DNA of 64,000 bases from positions 62,001 through 126,000 of the forward strand of contig JAUJEB010000002.1 of assembly GCA_030442055.1 (NCBI GenBank), given 5' to 3'. This document shows positions 54,875-63,959 of this stretch, piece by piece. Both the position numbers and the translations under genes were made by a program. Position 1 is the stretch's first letter, and each line of letters opens with the position of its first letter. The notes beneath the pieces are model-generated. The model was not told the DNA's origin. It worked only from the letters and a program-made list of their open reading frames with translations, and searched no databases. Origin of the DNA: Agaribacillus aureus. GTDB taxonomy: Bacteria > Bacteroidota > Bacteroidia > Cytophagales > Cyclobacteriaceae.

Positions 54875-57343
54875 CTATTGGCTTCTCAGTGATTCAATAG
54901 GGTTTAGAACAGTGCCCCGATATATTTGGATGCCTACAATCATGAACACTATGAGTAGTAATAAAACGATCGGTAAAGTGAAAATTTGCCAGCTCAACCC
55001 TGAATTAAACGCAAAATTCGTAAGCCATTGCTGCCCAAAATATACAATCAACGGTAAAGAGATCACATAGGCAATTATTAAAATTCTAATAAAATCTTTG
55101 GTGACAAGGACCGTAATGGTCTTTGAACTGGCACCCAATATCCTTCGCATACCAATTTCCTTTGTCCGCTGTGACAGTGTTATAGCCGACAGACCGAGAA
55201 TTCCCAAACATGCTACGAAGATGGCCAGGCCGGCAATCACGCCACATACCTTGCCAAACCTTTGTTCCGCCTGATACTGGCTGTCAAAAAAGTCGTCCAG
55301 GAAAAAATACTCAAAGGCACTATTTGGCATTATTTCACGAAACTTCTCTTCAACTTTTCTAACAGAATTACTCCAGTCCGAAGAACTAATATTGATTGAA
55401 TAATAGCTCCAGTTACTATAATCAGGAAAGTAATATAAAATAGGACCATAAGCTTCTTTTAAGGATCGCTGGTGGTAGTTTTTGACAACACCTATAATTT
55501 CAGCTTTGTGATCTATGGTCCCAAGTTTAAACCTGATCATTTGTCCAACGGCTTTTTCCGGATCGGTAAATCCATAGGATGCTGCCAAAACCTCGTTCAC
55601 CAATACCTTGTTGTTATCGGCATTAAATATTCTGGAACTATCTGTGGCTGCAAAATTCCTGCCTGCCGCCAACTCAATATTGAAGGTCGGGAGGAACTGA
55701 TCATCAATACTATGCAAGAACATTTGTGTATTGTATTCTCTGTCCAGGCCCTCTTTTCTGGTCTCACTTCTAAAAGCGATCAGCTTACCCGGGATCTCTG
55801 ATGACCGGGCCAGCGCATTAACCTCGGCAAGTTGGCTTAGCTCGGTCTTTAAAACGTTGGACCTGACAAAGGTTAAAGAATCCTGAATAACAGGCGCTTT
55901 CACCACTAGGATCTGATCCTTGCTATAGCCTAATTCTTTACGGTTCATATAAGCCAATTGTCGGGTGACCAGTATAGTGGCCGCAATCAGAAGAATGGAA
56001 AGCACAAACTGAAACCCTACCAATGTTTTTCTAACTGAAATGCCTTGTAAAGATCTATAAAAACTCCCCTTCAGGATTTGAGAGGGTTTGAAGGAGGACA
56101 AAACGAGCGCCGGATAAATGCCGGCCAACAGACCGCTTAAAAGAATACTCCCGATCAAAATAAGCCAGAAATTTGGTTGTAAAAGCAAGTCGAAACTTAA
56201 TAATGTATTGCCAATGTGCTTTCCTACCAGGGTGGTAAAATCCGGCAATAGTATTCTGGCCAGCGTTAAACCGAGTAAGATGCTAACACCATTAACAAGT
56301 GTTGAATCAACCAGAAACTGACTAATTAGTTGCCGTCTTGTAGCTCCGGCAACTTTCCTGATCCCCACCTCCCGGGCTCTTTCGAGGGATCTGGAAGTAG
56401 ATAGATTAATGTAATTAACCCAGGCTATTATTAAAATAAAAACCCCAAGCAGCGTCAGAAAATAAACCATTCGTTGGCTACCGGGCACGGTTATTTCGTT
56501 GGCGCAATCCGTTTTCAGGTGAATATCCAATAAAGGCTGCATGGAAAAGTAAGTTCTGAAATTGTGCTCCTTGTGTATGGCATCCATGTACCGGTCCGTA
56601 AATGCGGGGAATCTGGATTCAATAACATCCGGATCGGTCCCCGGTTCCAGTAGCACATAGGTATGAAATTCAGGCCATATCCAAAGGTTACTTTCACGGA
56701 TATTGCGAAAAAAAGTATTAAAAGATAACAGGGCATCAAAATCTATATGAGAGTTTGCAGGCACATTTTCCATCACTCCTGTAACCGTTATTTCCCGCCC
56801 ATTCAGAAGAAGTGTCTTATTCAAAGGATCATCGTTCCCGAAATATTTTGTCGCCATATCAGCGGAAAGCACAATACTGCCGGGCCTGTCCAAAGCCGTG
56901 GCGGCATCCCCTGATATGAACGGAAAAGAAAAAATACTAAAGAACGTGGAATCAGCCAGGTAGATTTTATTTTCATTAAATGTTAAGCGTTGCCCCCCTT
57001 TATTGATGTTAGTCAAAGCCAGTTTAGATCCAATCGTCGAAGGGTGTAGCAGTCTGGTAAACGACTTAACTTCCGGGAAATCAGACTTCATGGCCGGTCC
57101 TAAACCAGGATGATTGGAGGCCGTCTTTTCGAATTGTCCGAATCCTTTGGAATATCGGATCGGTACCCGGTAAATGTCCTCAGCCTGGTCGTGAAAACGG
57201 TCATAGCTTATTTCGAAATTAACGTATTGAAAGATTAGTAGGCAAGATGCCACTCCAATAGTCAAACCTAAAATATGGATTACGGAAAACCCTATGTTTT
57301 TAGATAAGTTCCTGATGGCTACTTGAAGGTAACGCTTTAGCAT
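54875..57343 (-). CDS. ABC transporter permease, FtsX/MacB type
   Basis: The 822-residue permease starts with MLKRYLQVAIRNLSKN and a first helix (IHILGLTIGVASCLLIFQYV), then the periplasmic domain, FtsX block with YINLSTSRSLERAREVGIRKVAGATRRQL near residue 320, second periplasmic domain, and a C-terminal FtsX block with RTKEIGMRRILGAS. It is convergent with the permease at 52428. These two share order and length and look like members of one expanded paralogous family, without ATPase neighbours. Confidence 0.88.
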   Translation of the reverse strand: MLKRYLQVAIRNLSKNIGFSVIHILGLTIGVASCLLIFQYVNFEISYDRFHDQAEDIYRVPIRYSKGFGQFEKTASNHPGLGPAMKSDFPEVKSFTRLLHPSTIGSKLALTNINKGGQRLTFNENKIYLADSTFFSIFSFPFISGDAATALDRPGSIVLSADMATKYFGNDDPLNKTLLLNGREITVTGVMENVPANSHIDFDALLSFNTFFRNIRESNLWIWPEFHTYVLLEPGTDPDVIESRFPAFTDRYMDAIHKEHNFRTYFSMQPLLDIHLKTDCANEITVPGSQRMVYFLTLLGVFILIIAWVNYINLSTSRSLERAREVGIRKVAGATRRQLISQFLVDSTLVNGVSILLGLTLARILLPDFTTLVGKHIGNTLLSFDLLLQPNFWLILIGSILLSGLLAGIYPALVLSSFKPSQILKGSFYRSLQGISVRKTLVGFQFVLSILLIAATILVTRQLAYMNRKELGYSKDQILVVKAPVIQDSLTFVRSNVLKTELSQLAEVNALARSSEIPGKLIAFRSETRKEGLDREYNTQMFLHSIDDQFLPTFNIELAAGRNFAATDSSRIFNADNNKVLVNEVLAASYGFTDPEKAVGQMIRFKLGTIDHKAEIIGVVKNYHQRSLKEAYGPILYYFPDYSNWSYYSINISSSDWSNSVRKVEEKFREIMPNSAFEYFFLDDFFDSQYQAEQRFGKVCGVIAGLAIFVACLGILGLSAITLSQRTKEIGMRRILGASSKTITVLVTKDFIRILIIAYVISLPLIVYFGQQWLTNFAFNSGLSWQIFTLPIVLLLLIVFMIVGIQIYRGTVLNPIESLRSQ

Positions 57344-57560
57344 GGTGTTAAATTAAATAGACAATTGTTTTGTTACTACCAAAAGACAACGATTGCTAAA
57401 AGAGGTTGCATTATATTCCCAGCTCAATTTATGAGTTAGTAACAAACGCCGCTAAAACCAATAAATTGTCTGTACATTGGGCATGAATTCCCATCCATTG
57501 AACGCTTGTTTTAGATGGGTGCAAAATGGCAAACAATTACTATCCATATTATTTGATACC

Positions 57561-58388
57561 CTAAAATTCCTTCACTTTTACAGCCGAATACCCGGTATGT
57601 GTTTTCACTAATTCGAAATGTACTTTTGCACCTTGCCTGATGGTCCGATAGCCTTCACCCGGTATGGCCGTGAAGTTAAAGAAAATGGGTTCTTCTAATT
57701 CGCGACTCCTTATATAACCATTTCCGGTTTTAATGTCGAATGATTCTACAATTCCTTCAAAACTAATTTGCTCCTCATCATTACCCTGCTCCTCAAGCCA
57801 GGTTTGTTGCGGAATACGGATCTTTTTGACGTGCGGCGTATTAAATGCTTCATAGGTGTAATAATCCATCTCCTGCATAATGATTCTGAGATCTTGTCTA
57901 AGATCCTCTAATGTTGGACGACCTACAAAATACCAACCATTATAAACCTTATGAACTTCGAGGTTAGGCCTTAATACAAAAGTAAATGGTAGAGATCGAT
58001 AGGCGTATTCTCCTTCGGTCTCGTCCAGAATATTTAATTCCCTGATGACCTTGCGGTCAGTATCCGAAAAGAAGGTCCAATGGGCGCCGAGACCTGCCCG
58101 AAAGGCTGCTGATACCTGAGTTGTATCCGCGCTTACGGAGACTAAACTGCAGTAGTTAACCTTTAATTCGTTTTGGAATTCCCTGATCATTTTAAACTGT
58201 TGCTGATCTCTGGGACAGAAGAAGCCGCGGGAGAAGATAACAATCACCGGATAGCCATCCTTGAAACCATACCTTTTATCAGCTTCACTCTGCTTTGTGA
58301 AGGAGGATAATTTTCGGAGTCGCCCGTCCTGATCCGGAAGTTCGAAATCCGGAAATACTTCACCTGGCTGAAGGGTAACTGGCATCAA
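57561..58388 (-). CDS. Peroxiredoxin-like protein fused to a cold-shock-like domain
   Basis: The 275-residue product has an AhpC/TSA-type thioredoxin fold at residues about 1-175 (GEVFPDFELPDQDGRL, then YPVIVIFSRGFFCPRDQQQF with the likely peroxidatic Cys58, and YRSLPFTFVLRP with the cis-Pro). After a linker comes a cold-shock-like domain (about 210-275: FEGIVESFDIKTGNGYIRS, EPIFFNFTAIPGEGY, RQGAKVHFELVKTHTGYSAVKV), an OB fold that binds nucleic acid. No second Cys for resolving is obvious close by. A link between redox state and RNA/DNA binding is possible but not shown. No signal peptide, so cytoplasmic. Confidence 0.8.
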   Translation of the reverse strand: MMPVTLQPGEVFPDFELPDQDGRLRKLSSFTKQSEADKRYGFKDGYPVIVIFSRGFFCPRDQQQFKMIREFQNELKVNYCSLVSVSADTTQVSAAFRAGLGAHWTFFSDTDRKVIRELNILDETEGEYAYRSLPFTFVLRPNLEVHKVYNGWYFVGRPTLEDLRQDLRIIMQEMDYYTYEAFNTPHVKKIRIPQQTWLEEQGNDEEQISFEGIVESFDIKTGNGYIRSRELEEPIFFNFTAIPGEGYRTIRQGAKVHFELVKTHTGYSAVKVKEF

Positions 58389-58788
58389 TCCGATAGTTTT
58401 AACTGCTGCAATGTCGCTGAGTAGGCCCTGCTTGTTCCCACAACAGTGGTCTCATATTTATTCATGGAAATATTTTTATATTTTCCAATTTATAATTCAA
58501 TATAGGTTTAAAACCGATTGAAAACCTATAGAAATATCAATTTATTTTATTTTGACTTGCCATATTGTAGTTTTACGCTTGCAAGTGTATTTGTAGGAGG
58601 TTGGTCACCATATATGCAAGTCGTCAATAGCGCATACAGGGAATACTTTGATATCGGTCAGGACCGGGAAGAAATGGGTATTTACAAGTAAATCTGCAAT
58701 TTTAGCCAATGATTTCCATCAGCCTGTTTTAAATTACTACTGACGCATTGGGATGATATTTTGACGGAGGTAAATTTACAGGACTAGT
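58389..58788. other. Divergent gene-free region
   Basis: This region separates the minus-strand peroxiredoxin gene from the plus-strand BNR-4 gene. Near 58610-58690 a 25-codon frame (MQVVNSAYREYF...) has a protein-like look, but no start signal or family is evident. No promoter match is convincing. Confidence 0.35.
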
Positions 58789-60261
58789 ATGACTTTTAGC
58801 AAGAAACATAAGAGGCAAAAAAAAGTATGCAGCACCGGGTGGTTTTTATTCCCCGTGTCATCATCTGTATTGTGGATCATATCTCTGCTATGTTTATTTC
58901 AAACACCGGCCTGCGCCCAATCTGGTGAAAATGATCTTACCGGCCAAAAAATTGACGGATACAGGGGAATATGGTTTACACTGGGACAGCCCTATCCTTA
59001 TGGGGATAAGTATTCAGGCGGCCTGGGCACCTATACGGCCAAGCATGTTCCCCTGGCGATCTATGCGCCGGCGGTAAATAAAACCTTTTTTGTGTACGGT
59101 GGGACTACTGAAGCTACCAGCAAACATTTGCTTTGCATGATCGGATCCTATGACCATACCACTGGGACAGTAGCCAAACCAACCGTGGTTTACGATAAAA
59201 AAGGGGTAGATGACCCCCATGATAATCCAAGCCTGCTGATTGACCATGAGGGCTATTTATGGGTCTTTGTCAGTGGCAGGGGAAGAAAAAGAATGGGTTA
59301 TAAATATAAAAGCCGGAAGCCGTTTGACATTGCAGCATTTGATCAGGTGTCGGAAACGGAAATGACTTATCCTCAACCCTGGCATATTCCGGGATCGGGT
59401 TACTTTCATTTTTTTACGAAATATACCGGGGTAAGAGAATTATATTTTGAAAAGAGTGAAGATGGCATCAACTGGACAAAAACTCAGAAACTGGCTGGGG
59501 TAAAGAGGACCGAAAGTGAGCGAAGCGGACATTATCAGGTGAGCAATCATTATGGCAACAAGCTTTCCACCTTTTTCAACTGGCATCCCAATGGTAATGT
59601 GGATCAGCGGACTAATCTCTATTATTTGCAAACTACGGATTTTGGAGAAACCTGGACAGATATTCAGGGAAATGCAATCAGCGTTCCTCTCACTGATTAC
59701 AACTCGTCTGCCAGTGTGGTGACGTACGACTCTTTGACCAGAAACGTGTATCTAAAAGATATCAATTTTGATCGCAATGGCAATCCCGTATGTCTTTATA
59801 TTACCAGTGGCGGGCATGAGCCCGGGCCGGAAAATAGTCCTCGTGCGTGGAAAATTACGCATTGGAAAAATGACCGGTGGGAAACAAACACTATTGCCAC
59901 CTCCGATCATAATTATGACATGGGCAGCCTTTTTATAGACGGCGATACCTGGCGGATTGTAGCACCTGTCGAGGGCAGTCCTCAAGCACATGGAGGTGGG
60001 GGAGAAGTAACCCTATTTATTAGCCGGGATGCAGGGAAATCCTGGAAAGTCGGGAAGCAGATCACCTCCGCCAGTCCCCGCAATCACAATTACGTACGCA
60101 GGGTGGTGAATGGCAAAGCGCCCTTTCAATATTTGTGGGCGGATGGCAACCCCGATACATTTAGCCAGTCTTTTCTGTATTTCGGCAATATGCAAGGCCA
60201 GTATTGGAAGCTCCCATATCATATGGATAATGACTTTGTAATACCTGTCCCAGGTAACTAA
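58789..60261 (+). CDS. Secreted BNR-4 repeat protein (sialidase-fold, possible polysaccharide-active)
   Basis: The 490-residue product has a longish N-terminus and signal peptide (hydrophobic core at about 22-40, ending CAQS). The body fits the BNR-4 group: KIDGYRGIWFTLGQPYPYGDKYSGGLGTYT, VPLAIYAPAVNKTFFVYGG, DDPHDNPSLLIDHEGYLWVFVSGRG, RSGHYQVSNHYGNKL. Asp-box-like motifs S-x-D-x-G-x-x-W (SRDAGKSWKVG, TTDFGETWTD) recur. Some polysaccharide lyases (PL24, PL25) and hydrolases share this fold, but I cannot identify catalytic residues. It is monocistronic. Confidence 0.78.
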   Translation: MTFSKKHKRQKKVCSTGWFLFPVSSSVLWIISLLCLFQTPACAQSGENDLTGQKIDGYRGIWFTLGQPYPYGDKYSGGLGTYTAKHVPLAIYAPAVNKTFFVYGGTTEATSKHLLCMIGSYDHTTGTVAKPTVVYDKKGVDDPHDNPSLLIDHEGYLWVFVSGRGRKRMGYKYKSRKPFDIAAFDQVSETEMTYPQPWHIPGSGYFHFFTKYTGVRELYFEKSEDGINWTKTQKLAGVKRTESERSGHYQVSNHYGNKLSTFFNWHPNGNVDQRTNLYYLQTTDFGETWTDIQGNAISVPLTDYNSSASVVTYDSLTRNVYLKDINFDRNGNPVCLYITSGGHEPGPENSPRAWKITHWKNDRWETNTIATSDHNYDMGSLFIDGDTWRIVAPVEGSPQAHGGGGEVTLFISRDAGKSWKVGKQITSASPRNHNYVRRVVNGKAPFQYLWADGNPDTFSQSFLYFGNMQGQYWKLPYHMDNDFVIPVPGN

Positions 60262-60541
60262 GCCTTGATTGGGTCAGTGGGCTTCATGCTTGGATATCCA
60301 TTCCTGATCACCAGATCATTTTCGGCTTACTTTGATAGCATAGTTTTTATAAGGCCAATGTTACCCTAATGTTAAATTTGCTATGAAGCGTTGACCTTTG
60401 CTCACCTTTTTTTACTAAGCGTGAAATAGGGAAATTGGGGATTATCCAATCCAATTGATTTTTTGATCTGTAAAAAACTTTTCAGGCTTCGAAAATCCGA
60501 TGAAGCTAAAAAATTATCAATTAAACATTTTTTAAAAAAGT

Positions 60542-62218
60542 ATGAGTACTGAATTGACGAAGAACAGTTTGTCATTTGACAAAATGGAAAAAGATTTAAC
60601 AGTCTTAATTAACAATGATCATTTAAGTATTGAGGATGTGGTGAATGTATCACGTTATGGTTATGCTGCCCGGATAACAGAAGAAGAAGACGTTCTGGGT
60701 AGTATTCAAGCCTCTGTTAATTACATCGAGCATGCAGTTGCCGAGGGTAAGCCGATCTATGGTGTAACAAGTGGGTTTGGTGGTATGGCCAATGTCACCA
60801 TCTCATCAGAGCAGGCCGTAGCATTGCAAAGAAACCTGGTGGCCTATCACAAGGCAGGTGCAGGGAAAAGGCTATCAAATGCGGATGTAAGAGCGGCTAT
60901 GTTGTTAAGGATAAAGTCACACATGAAGGGCGTTTCGGGCATAAGACTGGCCCTCATCCGGAGAATGGAGATTTTTCTAAATGAAAACGTCACACCGTAT
61001 GTTCACGAGTTTGGCTCCATTGGGGCAAGTGGAGATCTGACACCGCTGTCGTACATCACCGGATGTATTGCAGGGTTAAGTGAGGATTACAGGGTGGACT
61101 TTGATGGCGAAGAGCTCAACGCCATCGAAGCGCTGGGTCGTTTAGGGCTGGAACCGCTTTCCCTAAGACCTAAGGAGGGGTTAGCTATGATGAATGGAAC
61201 TTCAGTAATGACAGGCATTGCCGCTAATTGCGTCCATGATTCAAAAAGATTACTCCGCCTGACCATGGGCGCTCATGCCCTTATCATGCAGGGCTTGCAC
61301 GGTACCAATCAATCATTTCACCCGTTTATTCATGATCACTGCAAGCCACATGAGGGACAAAAGTGGGCGGCAACATCTATGTTGAGATTATTGGAAGGTT
61401 CCAAGCTTATTCGGGATGAGTTGGATGGAAGCCACAATTACCGGGGTGATCAACCGATTCAGGATCGTTATTCCATGCGGTGTCTGGCGCAATTTATAGG
61501 GCCGGTTTTCGAGGGAATAGAGCAGATAGCCAGACAGGTTGAGGTGGAAATGAATGCAGCCACAGACAATCCATTGATCGATGTTCGAAACAATGTCGCC
61601 TATCACGGCGGTAATTTTCTGGGGCAACACATAGGAATAGCGATGGATCAATTAAGGTATTATCAAGGCTTGCTTTCCAAACATCTGGATACCCAAATAG
61701 CCTTGTTGGTTGCTCCGGAATTTAGCAACGGCTTACCGGCCTCTTTGGTAGGGAATAGTAATAGAAGTGTTAACATGGGGTTAAAAGCTGTTCAGATCAC
61801 CGCCAATTCGTTAATGCCTTTGTTGTCGTTTTACGGTAATTCTTTGGTAGACCGCTTTCCTACTCACGCCGAACAATTCAATCAAAATATAAACAGTCAG
61901 GGGTTTGGCTCTGCTAATTTGGCCCGGCGCTCTGTGGAAATTTTTCAGCAATACCTGTCCATTGCCCTAATGTTTGGAATTCAGGCCGTTGACCTGAGAA
62001 CAAGGATCATGGAAGATCATTATGATGCGACCGACTATTTGTCACCTGCTACAAGAGAGCTCTACCTGGCTGTAAAAAATGTCATCGGATCAAATCCTTC
62101 CCGGCAAAGGCCTTTCCTATGGGACGACAGCGACCGCAATCTGGACTTTGATATTGCTGCCATTGCCATGAATATCACCAATGGAAATACCATTATGGAT
62201 ACAGTAAAAGAAATCTGA
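60542..62218 (+). CDS. Aromatic amino acid ammonia-lyase (tyrosine/phenylalanine type)
   Basis: The 558-residue protein is of the MIO-containing HAL/PAL family. Residues 162-164 (Ala-Ser-Gly) in GSIGASGDLTPLSYITG form the MIO group, and Tyr73 in YGVTSGFGG is the catalytic base. From end to end it looks like cyanobacterial PALs (LLRIKSHMKGVSGIR, NGTSVMTGIAANC, LDGSHNYRGDQPIQDRYS, FSNGLPASLVGN, FPTHAEQFNQNINSQGF). At the substrate-selecting pair it has Tyr102-His103 where those PALs have Phe-Leu. A His here favours a 4-hydroxyl substrate in tyrosine ammonia-lyases, so tyrosine is my preferred substrate. The product p-coumarate would be used by the decarboxylase encoded 23 bp downstream. The upstream 280 bp contains a possible -7 element TAAATTTG at 60373-60380. 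Confidence 0.9.
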   Translation: MSTELTKNSLSFDKMEKDLTVLINNDHLSIEDVVNVSRYGYAARITEEEDVLGSIQASVNYIEHAVAEGKPIYGVTSGFGGMANVTISSEQAVALQRNLVAYHKAGAGKRLSNADVRAAMLLRIKSHMKGVSGIRLALIRRMEIFLNENVTPYVHEFGSIGASGDLTPLSYITGCIAGLSEDYRVDFDGEELNAIEALGRLGLEPLSLRPKEGLAMMNGTSVMTGIAANCVHDSKRLLRLTMGAHALIMQGLHGTNQSFHPFIHDHCKPHEGQKWAATSMLRLLEGSKLIRDELDGSHNYRGDQPIQDRYSMRCLAQFIGPVFEGIEQIARQVEVEMNAATDNPLIDVRNNVAYHGGNFLGQHIGIAMDQLRYYQGLLSKHLDTQIALLVAPEFSNGLPASLVGNSNRSVNMGLKAVQITANSLMPLLSFYGNSLVDRFPTHAEQFNQNINSQGFGSANLARRSVEIFQQYLSIALMFGIQAVDLRTRIMEDHYDATDYLSPATRELYLAVKNVIGSNPSRQRPFLWDDSDRNLDFDIAAIAMNITNGNTIMDTVKEI

Positions 62219-62241
62219 CTGTTTAGTTAAAAACATAAAAA

Positions 62242-62769
62242 GTGAAAACAAAAATTATGAAAGGAAACCTGGAAGGATTTATTGGAAAACATTTTCTCTA
62301 TACCTATGAGAATGGGTGGAAATATGAGATGTATATTAAAAACAAAGATACTATCGATTACCGGATCCATAGCGGAATGGTCGGCGGGAGATGGGTTAAT
62401 GATCAAAAGGCTTATATCAATCAGATAGCCGAAGATGTTTACAAGTTTTCCTGGGATGAACCCACAGGCACCTTTGTCAGCATCACCATTAATTTGAGGG
62501 TACCGGTACTACATGGCACAGTTTCATTTCCCCGGTGGATTATGGAACATCCTGAGCGAACTGTGTGTCATCAAAATGAATACTACGACCTCATGATTAA
62601 ATATCGCGATGCCGGTCCTACTTATGAAAGAGGTATTGAGGACAACTTTGCAGAGATTACTTTCATGCGGGATGCCGGGGCGGACAACAATGATGTCATA
62701 GCCTGTCCACCGGACCAATTACCGGATAACTATCCCAACAACCTGGAAAATCTGCTGCAGAAAAGATAA
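62242..62769 (+). CDS. padC: Phenolic acid decarboxylase
   Basis: The 175-residue product has the phenolic acid decarboxylase pattern: GFIGKHFLYTYENGWKYEMYIKN, TIDYRIHSGMVGGRWV, ITINLRVPVLHGTVSFPRWI, and a late region with HQNEY and EITFMRDAG. This enzyme decarboxylates p-coumarate and related acids to 4-vinylphenols without cofactor. It follows the ammonia-lyase gene by 23 bp, giving a two-step tyrosine to 4-vinylphenol route. The GTG start at 62242 gives the family's usual N-terminal length; an ATG at 62257 is the alternative. A strong hairpin follows. Confidence 0.92.
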   Translation: MKTKIMKGNLEGFIGKHFLYTYENGWKYEMYIKNKDTIDYRIHSGMVGGRWVNDQKAYINQIAEDVYKFSWDEPTGTFVSITINLRVPVLHGTVSFPRWIMEHPERTVCHQNEYYDLMIKYRDAGPTYERGIEDNFAEITFMRDAGADNNDVIACPPDQLPDNYPNNLENLLQKR

Positions 62770-62818
62770 GCTGGTTTTTTGCAGATAGCAACCATCTAAC
62801 TGCGAGTATGTGTAAAAC

Positions 62819-62851
62819 AAAAAGAGCGGTGAATGATTCACTGCTCTTTTT
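62819..62851. terminator. Bidirectional terminator
   Basis: AAAGAGCGGTGAAT pairs with ATTCACTGCTCTTT (one G-T pair), giving a 14-bp stem with a very short loop, A-rich before and T-rich after. It lies between the convergent phenolic acid decarboxylase and DUF1348 units and could end both. Confidence 0.85.
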
Positions 62852-62878
62852 ATTATGGTAATAACTAAAAGATTAAAA

Positions 62879-62959
62879 TTATTTCGCGAATGCCAAAGTA
62901 ATCTTGTCCCATTGATGCCCTTCGGGGTAAAATCCCTGATATTCCCGGTTTATCGACAT
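62879..62959 (-). CDS. Possible 26-residue peptide after the DUF1348 gene
   Basis: On the minus strand an ATG starts 1 base after the DUF1348 stop codon and opens 26 codons (MSINREYQGFYPEGHQ...KITLAFAK). The sequence looks protein-like and could be a tail split off by a frameshift or a coupled small gene. No family is known to me. Confidence 0.3.
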   Translation of the reverse strand: MSINREYQGFYPEGHQWDKITLAFAK

Positions 62960-62960
62960 G

Positions 62961-63371
62961 TTACAACCTTCTGTCTTTCTCATCGATGGCGAGATCATTG
63001 ATGCTGGCATATCTCTTTTTCATAAAACCATTTTCATCGAATTCCCAATTCTCATTGCCATAGGCCCTGAACCATTGGCCAAATTTGTCGTGATATTCAT
63101 ATTCGAAACGAACGGCAATCTTATTATCTGTAAAAGCCCATAGCTGTTTTTTTAGTTTATAATCGAGTTCCTTGTTCCATTTGTCGGTCAGAAATTTCAC
63201 AACACCCTCACGACCCTTGATAAATTGATTGCGGTTTCTCCATTCCGTGTCTTCAGAGTAGGCTTTGGATACTTTTTCAGGGTCTTGCGTATTCCAGGCA
63301 TCTTCGGCCATCTGGACCTTCTGAACGGCCGTGGCTGCTGTAAATGGTGGTAACGGTTGTTTCTGCTCCAT
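62961..63371 (-). CDS. DUF1348 (NTF2-like) protein
   Basis: The 136-residue product is of the SnoaL/NTF2-like DUF1348 type: [90 protein letters not shown] (split into several strands). The fold forms a small cone-shaped cavity and often serves as an isomerase, dehydratase or binding protein. The exact role is unknown. It begins 3 bp after the TetR stop and so is in its operon, implying a TetR-controlled detoxification or adaptation gene. Confidence 0.88.
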   Translation of the reverse strand: MEQKQPLPPFTAATAVQKVQMAEDAWNTQDPEKVSKAYSEDTEWRNRNQFIKGREGVVKFLTDKWNKELDYKLKKQLWAFTDNKIAVRFEYEYHDKFGQWFRAYGNENWEFDENGFMKKRYASINDLAIDEKDRRL

Positions 63372-63374
63372 GAT

Positions 63375-63929
63375 TTATTTTATTAAAGATTTGACAATTT
63401 TTTTGGCCTGATCTATTGGCCATTGATTTTTGAATAATTGACTTTCAATCAGTGCACCTTCAAACAACAGGTAAAGGTGATCTCTGAGCAAGCTGTTAAC
63501 GGCAAGTGTACCGATATAATTTCGAAGGTCTGTTTTGTGATCCTGGATCACCGATAAAATAGCGCGATTATCATCTGAGATCTCTGATAAAATATTCAAA
63601 AAACTGCACCCTCTGAAATTTTCCTTTTTATTCATGAAAGATAAAAAATCAAAGGCAAGCAATATGGGCTCCTCATTGGACTTCTGGCGGTGGCGCACAA
63701 CGTACTTTTCAAGTGCCTCCATCCAATAAATATGGCGACGCTCCAGGAAGGCAATACACAAAGCCTCTTTTGATTTAAAATTGTAATAAAAGCTGCCCTT
63801 GGCAATTCCGGCTTCCTCGATGATTTGATTGATACCGGTGGCGCGATAACCCTGGTGATGAAACAAGCCGGTCGCTGTCGTTAATATTTTGTCTTTGACT
63901 TTCAACTTTAATGCTGTTTTGGATTGCAA
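63375..63929 (-). CDS. TetR/AcrR-family transcriptional regulator
   Basis: The 184-residue protein has the TetR HTH (about 10-55: KDKILTTATGLFHHQGYRATGINQIIEEAGIAKGSFYYNFKSKEAL) and a helical ligand domain. The only start codons are TTG: at 63929 or, eight residues in, at 63905. A -7 element (TATCTTTG on the minus strand) covers 63934-63927, so transcription starting after it would begin downstream of 63929; the start at 63905 is then the more likely. The downstream DUF1348 gene is 3 bp away. Ligand unknown. Confidence 0.9.
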   Translation of the reverse strand: MQSKTALKLKVKDKILTTATGLFHHQGYRATGINQIIEEAGIAKGSFYYNFKSKEALCIAFLERRHIYWMEALEKYVVRHRQKSNEEPILLAFDFLSFMNKKENFRGCSFLNILSEISDDNRAILSVIQDHKTDLRNYIGTLAVNSLLRDHLYLLFEGALIESQLFKNQWPIDQAKKIVKSLIK

Positions 63930-63959
63930 AGATAAACAATTTTTTGTTTAGACAAGTCT
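63927..63959 (-). promoter_or_regulatory. TetR promoter with palindromic operators
   Basis: The minus strand reads TATCTTTG (63934-63927), the TAnnTTTG element. Perfect palindromes overlap it: TAAACAA-TTTT-TTGTTTA (63933-63950) and, directly beside, AGAC-AA-GTCT (63950-63959), a form seen in operators of some TetR regulators. Autorepression is the natural inference. Confidence 0.6.

Noticed and set aside
58610-58692. 25-codon frame beginning MQVVNSAY
   Set aside because: Protein-like composition, but too short and with no start signal or neighbour to support it.
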